NCBI RefSeq assembly: GCF_019175385.1
Contig: NC_083338.1
Coordinates: forward strand, 67,302,884 to 67,366,883
Source of the DNA: Lycium barbarum
Lineage: Eukaryota; Streptophyta; Magnoliopsida; Solanales; Solanaceae
Direction: 5' to 3'
Length of the DNA stretch: 64,000 nucleotides
The notes beneath the pieces were generated by a model, which was not told where the DNA came from, ran no database searches, and saw only the letters and a program-made list of their open reading frames with translations. The translations under genes were made by a program, and so were the position numbers. This document shows, piece after piece, positions 31,368 to 43,949 of this stretch (position 1 is the stretch's first letter; every line of letters starts with the position of its first letter).

Positions 31368-33639
31368 TGTTACACCCCTCATTTTCATCGTAATAGGACT
31401 TATGGTTCCTAGTTGGGAATGCATCTAGAATGGATACCTGTGCCCGAGTTTGGGAATATAACATGCCTTACCCCGTGTACAAATGTATCAATAGGTATTC
31501 CTGGTTATTTACGGGGTTAGAAGTTGAACGAGTAGAATCGACGCAATCCGAACTGATTCAGGAGATTCTGCAGGCATCAGTCAGTGTCGACGGACCGTCA
31601 CTGTACACCGTTAACATGTTTTTGCAATCGGTGATCTTCAGGCGTAAGTCGACGTACCGTCAACACGTCGACGGACCGACCCGCTCGTTGAACCGCCTCT
31701 CTGGAATTTTCTAGTCCTAGCTATAAATAGATGACCCTTGTACTTATTTCTCATATCCCACCTTCTCCACAAGTTCTGAAAACTCTAGAATATTCCCTCC
31801 ACTATATTAGCACATATACAAGAGAAATCAAGGATTAAACACCAAGAATTGGTAGAATCAAGTGTATGGATGCTCACTAGGGTTTTTAGAGATCAAGAAT
31901 TCCTTTAGTATTGAAGTTGGGGTTTTTCTCAAGTGGAGTATCTTCATCAAAGGATCATTCCTACATAATGAAAGGTGATTTTTACATCTATTTCATAAAA
32001 GTATGTTTTGAAAGACTTGGATTAGAGAAGAAAGTATAATATGGAGCCCAATTGTGGAAATAATGACATTCTTGAATAGTAACTTGACTTGAATCATAGT
32101 TCTTGATATGCCATGAGTATAATCTTGTTGTGAAGGGTACAAATGATGTTAAAAAAGTATTATATGGGAATGAATATGATGTTATATCATAGCTATGGCT
32201 ATGGATGACCTTGAAAGGGTGTTTTGAGAATTGAATATTGTTTAACTTGAAGAAGTTTATTGATTATGATATTATGGGTGTTGTTATTGATATTTGGGAT
32301 TTGTTTAGTATATGGAGAAAGTTGTTGAAACAAAGGAAACGCTGCCCAATTTTCATTAGCTCTCAGTCGCCTTAGCTTAGCCTTAAGCATGTTTCTAATG
32401 ATCTAATGTAGTACAAATTCTCTTCAATGTAGAGTTGTGAGCTTGGTAGGAGAACACTTAGTTGTTAAGGAGACGTAAAGGTATGTAAGGCTAGTCCCTT
32501 TTCTTCCAAAGGCATGACTCCTCTACTACGATTTCCTTTCTTATATTTCCATGACCTTTTTACATTCCAAAGTTTAAAGTATAAGATTATTAAGAGTTCC
32601 TTATGAGCTAGAAATAAGACTTGTCCTATGATGATGATGATGCTATGATGAGTTAATAATCTTATTTCATGATCTCATTGATGTTATTTCTTGTTGTTGG
32701 CTCACCTCATGATATTTGTTCCTTCAAGGTGAGACATAGCGATGATGATTATTCCATAATGTAATCGGAGGTTCCTGACCTTACGTCACACCAATAGAGT
32801 TACAACTTTTACTTGAGCTCTCCTGCATGCTTTATTTTATGTATATGTAAGATTACACCGCGCCTATTTGGCCGGACAGTCACCCCTACGATGGGCGTAG
32901 TGGGTTGCTATGATGATGATTACACCGTGCCTATATGGCAGGGCAGACACCACTAGTTGGCGGCTTCATCTGTTTACCCCGAACGCGGTCTAATAATGAT
33001 CACATCGTACCTATATGGTTGTGTAGTTTACATGTGCATACTTGATATGATATTGTTTATTATAAAAGTTAGCAGGAATGACTCTGCCTTAAGAGGCAAT
33101 CAGTTGCAGGTTATCTCTTCAACTTATGTTTTTTTATTTCTCTATTATGTTATTGTACATGCCTTACATACTCAGTACATTGCTCGTACTGACATCCGTT
33201 TTATTTTTTTGGACGCTGTGTTTATGCCTGCAGGTAGACAGGGAGACGGTCTGGATTCCTCGGAGCTTATCAGCAGATATACAGGAGCACTCTACTACTC
33301 CAGAGTCGCCACTTCTTTGTGCATTCTTTTGCATACATATTGGGGCATGGCGGGGTCCTGTCCCGTCCTTACGATTACAGTGTTCCAGTTAGAGGCTCGT
33401 AGATGCTTATATGTGGGTTGTAGATGTACTTGACCTCATTGTATATTTGTACCTCATTTTTGGAGGCTTATGGGCCTATGTAAATGCACGCCTTTGGGAG
33501 ATATGTGGTGATCATTTCATAGTAGGCCATACCGTGAGAAACTGTATTCGTTCAGGTTGGATATGGTAGCTAGCATGATGAGTGGTGCTCAGTAGCCAGC
33601 TCCGGGCACCCGTCATGGCCCACTAGTTGGGATGTCACA
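31368..33639 (+). repeat. 3' LTR of element D
   Basis: This LTR is 2272 bp, begins TGTTACACCCC and ends GGGATGTCACA. Palindromic GTCGACGGACCGTC-type repeats (about 31590-31690) lie upstream of the TATA box CTATAAATAG (31721-31730). A CTG...CAG hairpin lies near 33218-33235. It is intact, unlike the 5' LTR, so it shows what that copy lost. Confidence 0.9.
31721..31730 (+). promoter_or_regulatory. Probable TATA box of the element D 3' LTR
   Basis: CTATAAATAG lies about 350 bp into the LTR, just after the palindrome cluster, and has the same context in the 5' LTR. Confidence 0.55.
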
Positions 33640-36476
33640 AAAGACTTCCCTCAAATGTTGTACATGATCTTGCAAATTGATACTATAAATAAGAATGTCA
33701 TCAAAGAAAACAAGAACAAATTTTCTTATAAATGGCCCAAAAACTTCTTGCATAAGATCTTGAAAAGTAGCAGGGGGAATTAGTGAGCCCAAAAGGCATC
33801 ACCTTGAATTCCCAAAGTCCATGGTGAGTCCGAAAAACTGTTTTAGACTCATCCCCTGGTCTCATTCTAATTTGGTGATAACCCGACATCAAATCTAATT
33901 TTGAAATGCATTTGGCACTATTCAATTCATCTAGGAGATCTTCCACTACTGGGATGGGGTATTTATTCTTGGCTGTGATATCATTTAGTCTTCTATAATC
34001 AACACAACATATGCAAGTTGAATCTTTCTTTTTGACTACGATTATGGGGAAGTGTAGGGGATGTACTGGGAACAATAGTCTGTGCTTCTAACATGACAGC
34101 TACCATCTTTTCAGTAGTGTTTTTAGGCTCATGAGAATACATGTATGTTCTTTGGTTGACTAATATGGAGCCTGGTAATAGCTCAATAGCATGGGCACAA
34201 GACCTGTTAGGAAGCAGGCCCTTTGGCTCGTGAAAAATGCTTGCAAACTCATTTAAGAGCTCATGAACTTGTCCACTTTCAGCTACGTCCATTGTTGAAA
34301 GTTGGGTCAATATTGAGCACTGGACCATCCTTAGCAAGTTCTAAATCGCCTTAATGTCACTTATTGCATTTGGCCCCGTAACATTGCATCCCATTAGAGC
34401 TACCAACCTATCACCTTTAAAAAAAGAAATGCTATGAGGTCTGATATTTAACACAATCGGAGCCACTGCATCAACCCAATCCATGCAATGTATAATATCA
34501 GAAACACCCGCTTTTAATACTTGTAATTCAAAATCAAAATTTTCTCCATTCATTTTTCATTTGAAAATTAGACATAATTGATTGCAAATCATCATTTGCC
34601 CATTGGCTATACATACTCGCATTGGTCTAGGCATGGTCTCAATTTTCAACCCCATTTGTTGCACTAACAGTGGATCAACAAAGCTATGAGTTGATCCATT
34701 ATCGATCAACACTGATATACTATGTTTCTTTACTAGCCCAGCGATACGAATGGTTGTTGGGCCAGTGTCAATGCCCATCATTGCATTCATGGAGACTTCA
34801 GCCAGCTCTATTTCTTCATCTGCATTTGCTACGTTAACTAGTTCTTCTTGTTCTACTGCGCCCCTATCTTCTTGCCCGTCTACTTGCTCCTCCAAGATGT
34901 TTAGTGTTTTGGGCTTACATCTGTGTCCTGCGTGATATGTCTCATTGCACCGATAGCACAAGTTTTTCTCCCTCAATGTTTCCAGTAAAGGTTTTGGGCC
35001 TGGAAATTTATAAGGAACGATTGGGCTTTTCTGTGATACTGAACTTGAAGGTGCTGGGGATTTATGGTTTGAAACAAATTGGTTAGGCCTTGGGTATTTA
35101 GGACCATTGTTCTTAGCTTGGGCATTTGGGATTGTTCATACAACTTAGCCGTATTATAGGCTGCTATCAAGGTTTTTGGCTTTGTAACTTTAACCATGGG
35201 CCCAATTTCATCCTTCAAGCCTCCCACGAAGCCAGTGACAAAGTACAATTCATCAATATTGGGCCTCACCACTTGGACTCTACAACGGAGGTCCTCAAAC
35301 TTCTTTTGATAGCTATCAACGTCAGTAGTTTGCTATAAGTGATTAAAAACAGTGATGATGTCGAGTGGCCCCATTCCATCTTAACGGTCACAAATATCGC
35401 GACAAAATTGACCCCAATAAATTTGACATCCATGATCAATTACATAAGAATCAAACCAACTATCAAATTTATCCTTAACACTAACAACCACGTATTCCAT
35501 TTTAGCAGCATCTGGTACATGGTAATAATCGAAATAATACTCACATCGCCTTATCTAACCCCTAACATTTTTGTCATCAAACTCAGGAAATTCTAATTTA
35601 GCTTTAAGTAATATTAAATTCTGAGAATTGGTGTCTTGATTTGAGAACAGTGTGGGAATAGTATTGTGGGATTGGGTTGGGCCTCGATTGGTCGTATATT
35701 GGGCTTCGGTTGCGTAAAGGGGTATGTGGGTTTTGTAATATAGGTTTTGGTAGTTTTGGGATGCCGTAGTCATTTGAGCTGGTTGAATAGTGTATTGGGG
35801 TATGCAATTGGGAATTTGGGTTGAGAAGGGATAGTTAGGTATGTGGGTTACATTAGGCGTGTGTGTTTCTTTGACTGAAAAGGGTACGAAGTTGCCAAAG
35901 GTTAGAGGGTTTCTGGTGGTGTTAAGACCAATAGTTGACGACCCACTGGATGCTGGTGTACTTATAAATGGTCTTGAGGTACCAATGGATATAGGTGTGG
36001 TTGAGTTTATGGCAGCAGTAAGGGAGTGAGAAAAATAGGGGTTCGTTGGTGAGAAAGAGTGAACTTCACTCTGGTTAGGCACAGTACTATGGCGAAAGTT
36101 GTGAGGGTTTAGGGTGGTGGTTAAAATCAAACTCCGATTTACGTTGGATGTCACTGTTGAAACAACAATAGGAGTCAAATAAGCTGGGTTCATTAGTGAT
36201 GACGAAGTTGGATGTGAAGCCCCGTTCACTGATGATTTTCCTATTTCAGAGTGTCCTCCGCCTTGGAAAACACCCATATATGAACGATTCCCAGTGGCGG
36301 ACTCATTTCCATGACCATCGTTTCCATTCACTGGTTACTTCAGCGTTACACCGTTGCATTTGCTCCATCTGTTCCATCCGTTTCGTTGAGATTTCCATCA
36401 AAGTTTGCAACTGTAACCCCAAATTCGAAGAACCATTACCATCACTTGGTTCTAAAGGCGATGGTGGATTCACCAT
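33640..36476 (-). pseudogene. Reina-like gag-protease-RT, copy 1 (3' end cut by element D)
   Basis: A minus-strand polyprotein starts near ATG 36476 (MVNPPSPLEPSDGNG). Order: coiled N-terminus (MEQMEQMQ); long Ser/Thr/Asn/Pro-rich stretch (to about 35560); Gag core (KLEFPEFDD, FDSWFD and IYWGQFCRD, partly in shifted frames); FVGGLKDEIGPMVKV; a zinc knuckle CYRCNETYHAGHRC (CX2CX4HX4C); protease LIDNGSTHSF; RT with [19 protein letters not shown] and [14 protein letters not shown]. Breaks are at about 36300, 35555, 34973, 34557, 34340 and 34075. The RT stops before its active site, where element D (ends 33639) is inserted. The short YRxLN..KYPIP..ELLDEL motifs and GHRC knuckle suggest the Reina clade. 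Function is lost. Confidence 0.82.
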
Positions 36477-36691
36477 AGTGGACAAGTTGGATGCCAAATG
36501 CTACTAAACAAGTAAATTACAGAAAAATAAATAAGAGAAGTTGATTACAAGATTCATAGATAGATCCCAATGATTACAATCGTAGAGAATATAAAGGGAA
36601 TTGTCTACTACAGCTGGATAATAGTTTGTATTATTCTAGGGACAGATGGTATAATGCCATATATGGTATGAAACAATGCAAGGAAATAAAA
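36477..36691 (-). repeat. Reina-like leader and partial 5' LTR, copy 1
   Basis: On the minus strand an LTR end ...AGTAGCA (right boundary at about 36499) is followed by a decayed PBS (TTGGCATCC). The LTR fragment is only about 193 bp because LTR L is inserted in it at 36692. Copy 2 has the same junction. Confidence 0.65.
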
Positions 36692-37367
36692 TATCACGAC
36701 CCAACCCGACGAGTCATGACGAATGTCTGACCCCTAGTGACGAAACACCCCTATACTCACATCTGAACCGTACTAAACAGCAAGGGCCCATAAGTGACTT
36801 AAACTGATCTCATACTGCCTCATAAAGGGGTGACATCATGAAATCTGTACATTTACATATATACAAGCCGAATGAACAGTGCAAGCCAATGAGGCTGCTA
36901 CTTATACTGTACACAAAAGAATAGGAGCCGACAAGGCTACATCATCTGGCATGCACATACACCAGCCTACAGACCTCCACCAGAATATCAAGCTGTAGAA
37001 AGGACGGGACAGGGCCCCGTCATACCCATATGCATATACATCTCAAAAGAATGGCGTACCGAAATAGACTGCAGCTCCGGATCAAATGGAGCGCACTGAC
37101 TATTACTGGATTTAGAGGTCCTACAGAGCTGGACCACCTGTTTGTCTACCTGAACCTACGGGCATAAACGCAACCCCCAAGCAATAGGGGAGTCAGTACG
37201 AATAATGTATTGAATATGTAAGGCCTAAGAGTAACATAAGTATAAGCAAAAGAATCATGAACGGAATCTGGAACTCAAGCTAAACAGACTGTCTACACAG
37301 ATTTGTATGAACAAGTATCTGTATAACTGACAATTCCTCTGTGAGTGCATGATCTGCATGCTCTCAC

Positions 37368-37369
<2 letters not shown>

Positions 37370-37444
<75 letters not shown>
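37370..37444. repeat. (TA)n microsatellite
   Basis: About 37 TA units lie in LTR L copy 1. Copy 2 has only a short TATATAAATATATG at the same place (43238 onward), so the expansion is specific to copy 1. Confidence 0.97.
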
Positions 37445-37446
<2 letters not shown>

Positions 37447-37447
<1 letters not shown>

Positions 37448-37570
37448 CATAGTGCTGAGAAACGTTCAGCCCGATCCATATCCCATATAATAGTACCGAA
37501 TAACGTACGGCCCGATCCATATATCATATAATAGTGCCGAGGAACATACGACCCGATCCATATGTCATCA
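37447..37570. repeat. About 50-bp tandem repeat in LTR L
   Basis: Three units of the form GTGCCGAGGAACGTACGACC + CGATCCATAT + CATATAATA follow one another. Copy 2 has the same array at about 43257-43375, and solo LTR E has a related GAGCCGA...TTCGGTGCTATG pair near 25798-25850. Confidence 0.75.
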
Positions 37571-38878
37571 TCGAGGTGCACCAGCTAATCAGGTGGTAAT
37601 GTGTATATAACGCCAATCCAATTTCCCATACCCCATGTACATATAATATACGCGTATATAACGCCTTCTGGTTATGGGTCAATATGCATATGTATATGAA
37701 TGCAATGCATGAATGAAATGTATACATAGAACTCTCGAAGTGACATAAGGTCATATTACCTCCGATGGACAACCTTTGAGCAAACATCATCAACATAAGT
37801 AATCTGAAGACCCATGAATAGAAGGAACAATCATATGGGGTATAGGGACATCAAAGTCTGAAATATTCCTAGTGCTTTTAAGAGTAGAGTTATATGGAAG
37901 CTCATTTAATCGCTTGTTGGCTCATAACATAGGATCATGACAAAATGAAGAAGGGATAGCCTTAATATACCTTTTGTCTTCTTAACAACTAAACGTTCTA
38001 CTTCTAATCTCGTGACTCTACATTCAAGAGGATTCGTACTAAGGTTAGGTCATTGAAAGCATGATTAAGTTTAAACTAAAGCAACTAAGGGCTAACGAAA
38101 TTTGGGCAGCATTTCCTTCGTTTCATTGACTTTCTCCATATATTAGACAACTCCCAAACATCAATAGTGACATCCATAATATCATAATCAAGAGGCTTCT
38201 TTCAAGTTAAGCATTGTCCAATCCTCAAAACTCTTTTTTTAAGGTCATCCATAACAATAGCTACAACACAACACCGTATTCACTTACACACAATACTTTC
38301 TCAACATCATTAGTACCCCCCTCACCAAGATTATACTCATAGCATACTAAGAATCATGACTCAAGTTAATTTACTACTCAAAAATATCAGTAAACTCATA
38401 TTTGTGCTTCATCTTCTACTTTATTCCCTTATCCAAGTTATTCAATAACTCGACATTCTTAATAACATGGAAACACATATAAAAACTCACCTTAATCAAA
38501 CAAGAGAAAGCTTCAAATCAAATCATTCACTTGAGTGAAACCCCAACTTCAACACCAAAGAAAATCTTGAGTTCTACAAACCCTAGTGAGCCTTCCAACA
38601 CTTGGATCCTTTGATTCTTGCTATTTGATCTATGATCTCTCTTGGGTTATGTTGATATGCTTGGAGGAAGGTTCTTGAGCTTTTAAGACTTGGGAAAATG
38701 TTGGAAATGAATTAAATGAGCAAGGGTCGTCCATATATAAAAATAAAAAATAAAAAAAACCTGGCCCAACCAATTATACGGCCATTTATACGGTCCGTAT
38801 AAATGGACCGTATAATCCCACCATGGCTGCACCCTTCTCTGGAAAGTAAAAATGGACTGTATAATCCCAACAATGCTA

Positions 38879-39674
38879 TTAACTCTTTTCATAAGATGAG
38901 AGGCCCAAGTGATTAGGACTCAAAGCTTGACTAAGGAAAGCAATAGCCTTGTGCTGTTGCATCAAAACTGTACCCACACCAGTATAACTAGCATCTACTT
39001 CCACCGCAAATGGAATAGCAAAATTAGGCAAGGCTGACACTGGGGCCCTGATCATGGCATTTTTTAGGTCATCAAATGCAGTAGCTTCCTTGGAAGTCCA
39101 GTTGAACCCATCTTTCTTAAGAAGTTTGGTTAAATGTTTGCTTATGATGGAAAACTTATTAATGAACCTCCTATAGTAGTCTGTCAGTCCCAAGAACCCA
39201 TGTAGCTCTTTAATTGTTCAAGGATAAGGCCAACTAACCATTTCCTCTACCTTGGATGGATTAGTGCTCACACCTTTACCCGATAACTATGTACTAGGTA
39301 TTCAACTTGTGCTCCAGCAAAACTGCACTTGAACATCTTAGCAAACGGTTGGTTATCCTCCAAGACCTTAAAGATTCCCTCAAATGTTGTACATGATCTT
39401 GCGAATTGATACTTTAAATAAGAATGTCATCAAAGAAAACAAGAACAAATTTTCTTATAAGTGGCCCAAAAACTTCTTGCATAAGAGCTTGAAAAGTAGC
39501 AGGGGCATTAGTGAGCCCAAAGGGCATCACCTTGAATTCCCAAAGGCCATAGCGAGTCCAGAAGACTGTTTTAGACTTATCCCCTAGTCTCATTCTAATT
39601 TGGTGATAACCCGACCTCAAATCCAATTTTGAGAAGAATTTGGCACCATTCAATTCATCTAGCAGATCTTCCAC
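38879..39674 (-). pseudogene. Reina-like RT and RNase H, copy 2 (3' truncated)
   Basis: Frame 39414-39674 (minus) is open through RT motifs [47 protein letters not shown] and the active site FFDDILI. A diverged stretch (39194-39413) contains the RT thumb. Frame 38879-39193 gives GLTDYYRRFINKFS and the RNase H start (VEVDASYTGVGTVLMQ), ending at LSSYEKS where RNase H should continue. There the sequence jumps into LTR L of copy 1, so the rest of RNase H, integrase, PPT and 3' LTR are absent. This junction is the border between the two tandem blocks. Confidence 0.82.
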
Positions 39675-42222
39675 TACTGGGATGGGGTATTTATTCTTGA
39701 CTGTGATATCATTTAGTCTTCTATAGTCAACACAAAATCTCCAGGTTGAATCCTTCTTTTTGACTAAGATTATTGGGGAAGCGTAGGGGATGTACTGGGA
39801 ACAACAAACTGTGCTTCTAACATGACTACTACTATATTTTCAATAGTGTTTTTCTGCTCGTGGGAATACATGTATGCTCTTTGGTTGAAGTTTTAAGCCT
39901 GGTAATAGTTCAATAGCATGGTCACAAGACCTGTTAGGAGGCAGGCCCTTTGGCTCGTAAAAAATGCTTGCAAAACTCATTTAAGAGGTCATGAACTTGT
40001 ATGGGGGGTTTTTCTCAAGTTTCAGCTATGTCCATTGTTGAAAGTTTGGCCGATATTGAGCACTGGCCCATCCTTAGCAAGTTTTGAATAGCCTTAATGT
40101 GACTTATTGCATTTGGCCCCGTCATATTGCATCCTATTAGAGTTACCAACCTATCACCTTTAAAAAAAGAAATGCTATGAGGTCTGATATTTTACATAAT
40201 CGGAGCCACTGCATCAACCCAATCCATGCCAAGTATAATATCAAAACCACCCGATTTTAATACTCGGATTTAAAATCAAAATTTTCTCTATTCATTTTTC
40301 ATTTGAAAATTGGACATAATTGATTGCAAATCATCATTTGCCCATTGGCTACACATAATCGCATTGGTCTAGGCATGGTCTCAATTTTCAACCCCATTTG
40401 TTGCACTAACAGTGGCACAACAAAGCTATGAGTTGATCCATTATCGATCAACACTGATATACTATGTTTCTGTGCTAGCCCAGCGATACGAATGGTTGTT
40501 GGGCCAGTGTCAAGGCCTATCATTGCATTCATGGAGACTTCAGCCAGTTCCATTTCTTCATCTGCCTTTGCTACGTTAACTAGTTCTTCTTGTTCTACTG
40601 GGCCCCCATCTTCTTGACCGTCTACTTGATCCTCCAAGATGTTTAGTGTTTTGGGCTTACATATGTGTTCTGGGTGATATGTCTCATGACACTGATAGCA
40701 CAAGTTCTTCTCCCTCAATATTTTCGGTGAAGATTTTCGGCCTGTAATTTATAAGGAACGATTGGGCCTTTCTGTGATACTGAATTTGAAGGTGCTGGGG
40801 ATTTATGGTTTGAAATAAATTGGTTAGGCCTTGGGTATTTAGGAGCATTGTTCTTAGCTTGGGCATTTTGGGATTATTCATACAACTTAACCGTATTATA
40901 GGTTGCTATCAAGGTTTGTGGCTTTGTAACTTTAACTATGGGCCCAATTTCATCCTTCAAGCTTCCCACGAAGTAAGTGACAAAATATAATTCATCAAGA
41001 TTGGGCCTCACCTCTTGGACTCTACAACGGAGGTCCTCAAACTTCTTTTGATAGCAATCAACGTCAGTAGTTTGCTGTAAGTGATTAAAAACAATGATGA
41101 TGTCGAGTGGCCCCATTGCATCATAACGTTCACAAATATCGCGACAAAATTGACCCCAATAAATTTGACATCCATGATCAATTACATAAGAATCAAACCA
41201 ACTATCAAATTTATCTTTAACACTAACAGCCACGTATGCCATTTTAGCAGCATCTGGTACATCGTAATAATCGAAATAATACTCACATCGCCTTATCTAA
41301 CCCCTAACATTTTTGTCATCAAACTCAACAAATTCTAATTTATCTTTAAGTAATATTAAATTCTGAGAATTGGTGTCTTGATTTGAGAACAGTGTGGGAA
41401 TAGTATTGTGGGATTGGGTTGGGCCTCGATTGGTCGTATATTGGGCTTCGGCTGCGTAAGGGGGTATGTGGGTTTGGTAATATAGGTTTTGGTAGTTTTG
41501 GGCTATCGCGGTCATTTGAGCTGGTGGATCAGTGTATTGGGGTATGTAGTTAGGAATTTGGGTTGAGAAGGAACAGTTAGGTATGTGGGTTACATTAGGC
41601 CTGGTGTGTTTCTGTGATAGAAAAGGGTATGAAGTTGCCAAAGGTTAGAGGGCTTCTGGTGGTGTTAAGACCAATAGTTGGCGACCCACTGGAAGCCGGT
41701 GTACATATGAAAGGTCTTGAGGTACCAATGGATACGGTTATGGTTGAGTTTATGGCAGCAGTAAGGGAGTGAGAAAAATAGGGGTTCATTGGTGAGAAAG
41801 AATGAAGTTCACTCTGGTTAGGCATAGTATTGTGGCAAAAGTTGTGAGGGTTTAGGGTGGTGGTTAAAATCAAACTCCGATTTACATTAGATGTCACCGT
41901 TGAAACAACAGTAGGAGTCAAATAAGCTGGGTTCATTGGTGTTGACGGAGCTGGATGTGAAGCCCCGTTCACTGATGATTGTCCTATTTCACAGTGTCAT
42001 GCGCCTTGGAAAACACCCATATATGAAAGATTCCCAGTGGCGGACTCATCTCCATCACCATCGTTTCTATTCACTGGTTACTCTCAGTATTACGCCGTTG
42101 CATTTCCTCTATCTGTTCCACCCGTTTCGTTGAGATTTCCATGAAAGTTTGCAACTGTAACCCCAAATTCGAAGAACCATTACCATCACTCTGTTCTGAG
42201 GGCGGTGGTGGGTTCACCATAG
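39675..42222 (-). pseudogene. Reina-like gag and protease, copy 2
   Basis: It has the same order as copy 1: S/T/N-rich N-terminus (41297-41972), KLEFVEFDDKNVRG then a stop, Gag core 40874-41242 (FDSWFDSYVIDHGCQIYWGQ, FVGSLKDEIGPIVKV), zinc knuckle CYQCHETYHPEHIC and protease LIDNGSTHSF (40299-40718). Stops and shifts near 41640, 41296, 40873, 40720 and 40298, some shared with copy 1 (for example the stop after DDKNVRG), show decay began before the duplication. The gag start codon is near 42220. Confidence 0.82.
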
Positions 42223-42433
42223 TAGCCAAGCTAGATACCAAATGCTACTAAACAAGTAAATTACAGAAAAATAAATAGAGATGATGATTTCAATTTCATA
42301 GATATATCCCAATGATTACAATCGTAGAGAATATAAAGGCAATTGACTACTACAGCTAGATAACGGTTTGTACTATTCTAGGGACAGATGGTATAATGCC
42401 ATATAGGGAATAAATCAATGCAAGGAAATAAAA
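42223..42433 (-). repeat. Reina-like PBS and partial 5' LTR, copy 2
   Basis: On the minus strand the bases TGGTATCTAGCT (42240 to 42229) resemble the initiator tRNA-Met PBS (TGGTATCAGAGC) and follow an LTR end ...AGTAGCA. The LTR fragment runs to 42433, where LTR L begins at the same base as in copy 1. Confidence 0.65.
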
Positions 42434-43949
42434 TTTCATGACCTAAACCGATGACTCGTGACGTGTGTCTGACCTCTATTGACCAAACACCCCTATACTC
42501 ATATCTGAACCATACTGAACATCAAGGGCCCATATGTGACTTAAACTGATCTCATACTGCCTCATGAAGGGGTGAAATCATGAACTTTGTACACTTACAT
42601 GAATACAAGCTGAAAGAACAGTTCAAGCCAACAAGACCGCTACATATACTATACACAAAAGAATAGGAGCCGACAGGGCTATATCATCTGACATACACAT
42701 ACACCCATCTACAGACAACAACAACAACAACAACAACATACCCAGTGAAATCTCACAATGTGGGGTCTGGGAAGGGTAAAATGTACACATACCATACCCT
42801 TATCTCAGCAGAATGGGAGGCCTCTACTAGAATATCAAGATGTAGAAAGGACGGGATAGGGCCCCGTCATACCCATATGCATATACATCTCAAAAGAATG
42901 GCGTACTAAAATATACTGCCGCTCCCGATCAAATGGAGCGCACTGACTACTTCTGGATATAGAGGTCATACGGAGCTGGACCACCTGTCTGTCTACCTGA
43001 ACCTGCAGCATAAACGCAGCCCCCCCCCCCCAAGAGTTAGGGGAGTCAGTACGGACAATGTACTGAATATGTAAGGCATAAGAGTAATATAAGCATAAGC
43101 ATAAGAATCATGAACTGATTCTGGAACTCAAGCTAAACTGACTGTCTACATAGGTTTGTATGAACAAGTATCGGTATAACTGACAATATCGCTGTGGGCG
43201 CATGATCTGCATGCTCTCACTGATAATCATGCTCATGTATATAAATATATGTCATAGGGTTGAGGAACGTTCAGCCCGATCTATATCCTATTTAAAAGTG
43301 CCGAGGAACGTACAGCCCTATCCATATATCATATAATAGTGCAGAGGAACGTACGACCCGATCCATATATCATCATCAAGGTGCACCAACTGATCAGGTG
43401 GTAAGGCGTATATAACGCCTATCCATTTTCCCATACCCCATGTACATATAATATACGCGTATATAACGTCTTCTGGTCATGGGTCAATATGCATATGTAT
43501 ATGAATTCAATACATGAATGAAATGTATATATAGAACTCTCGGAGTGATATAAGGTCATATTACCTCCGATGGACAACCTTTGAGCTAACATCATCAACA
43601 TAAGTAATCTCAAGGCCCATGAATAGAAGGAACAATCATACGGGGTATAGGGACATCAAAGTCTGAAATACTCCTACTGCTTTTAAGAGTAGAGTAATAT
43701 GGAAGCTCATTTAATCGCTTGTTGGCTCATAACATAGGATCATGCAAAAAGGAAGAAGGGATAGCCTTAACATATCTTTTGTCTTCTTAACGACTAAACA
43801 TTCTCCTTCCAATCTCGGGACTCTACATTAAAGAGGATTCGTACTAAGGTTAGGTCATTGAAAGTATGATTAAGTTTAAACTAAAGCAACTAAGGACTAA
43901 TAGAATTTGGGCAGCATTTCCTTTGTTTCATTGACTTTCTCCATATAAT
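42434..43949 (-). repeat. Tekay-like LTR L, copy 2, left part
   Basis: It is homologous to 36692-38145 of copy 1. Element H splits it at 43949, with TSD ATAAT (43945-43949 and 55273-55277), and it continues at 55273-55986. It contains a SINE fragment absent from copy 1 and a C-run of about 10 at 43021. Confidence 0.8.
42716..42822 (-). mobile_element. TS-type SINE, 3' fragment
   Basis: On the minus strand the end reads CCCAGACCCCACATTGTGAG, then ACTGGGTATG and a (TTG)n tail of about eight units. This is the 3' end known from TS SINEs of Solanaceae. LTR L copy 1 lacks it (CAGACCTCCACCAG continuous), so it inserted after the block duplication. The tRNA-derived 5' part with A and B boxes is absent. 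No exact TSD could be fixed. Confidence 0.7.

Larger units (their letters stand above)
22311..33639 (+). mobile_element. Element D: Tekay-type retrotransposon carrying C and solo LTR E
   Basis: The part in the window is the right piece of the 5' LTR (from 22311), a decayed gag-pol split by solo LTR E, a 3' UTR with PPT, and a full 3' LTR ending at 33639. The sequence after 33639 (AAAGACTTCCCTC) lines up with 39368 onward of a related block (AAAGATTCCCTC), so D is inserted in a Reina-like RT gene on the opposite strand. The 5' LTR passes directly from its middle (GATTTCCTTT) into the gag start, so its 3' part, PBS and leader are deleted. Confidence 0.88.
36692..38878 (-). repeat. Tekay-like LTR L, copy 1 (truncated)
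   Basis: The sequence is LTR-like. On the minus strand it ends GGGTTGGGTCGTGATA and carries the features of the other Tekay LTRs: the double hairpin (37156-37190), a GACGGGACAGGGCCCC block (37002-37018), a 50-bp tandem repeat, and ATACGG/CCGTAT palindromes (38771-38815). Its 5' end is missing: at about 38865-38878 it joins a truncated RNase H gene. No internal region accompanies it, so it is a solo or broken LTR inserted in the Reina LTR. ORFs here are not genes. Confidence 0.75.

Noticed and set aside
37293..37531. IYIYIY-type ORFs here and at 60702-60935, VCVCVC at 58602-59009
   Set aside because: They are translations of TA and CA microsatellites.
36692..38878. LTR L as the real LTR of the Reina-like element (a chimera of clades)
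   Set aside because: A PBS-like TGGTATCTAGCT and an LTR end AGTAGCA lie about 200 bp nearer to gag (42229-42243), so the Reina LTR is the short fragment there and L is a later insertion in it.
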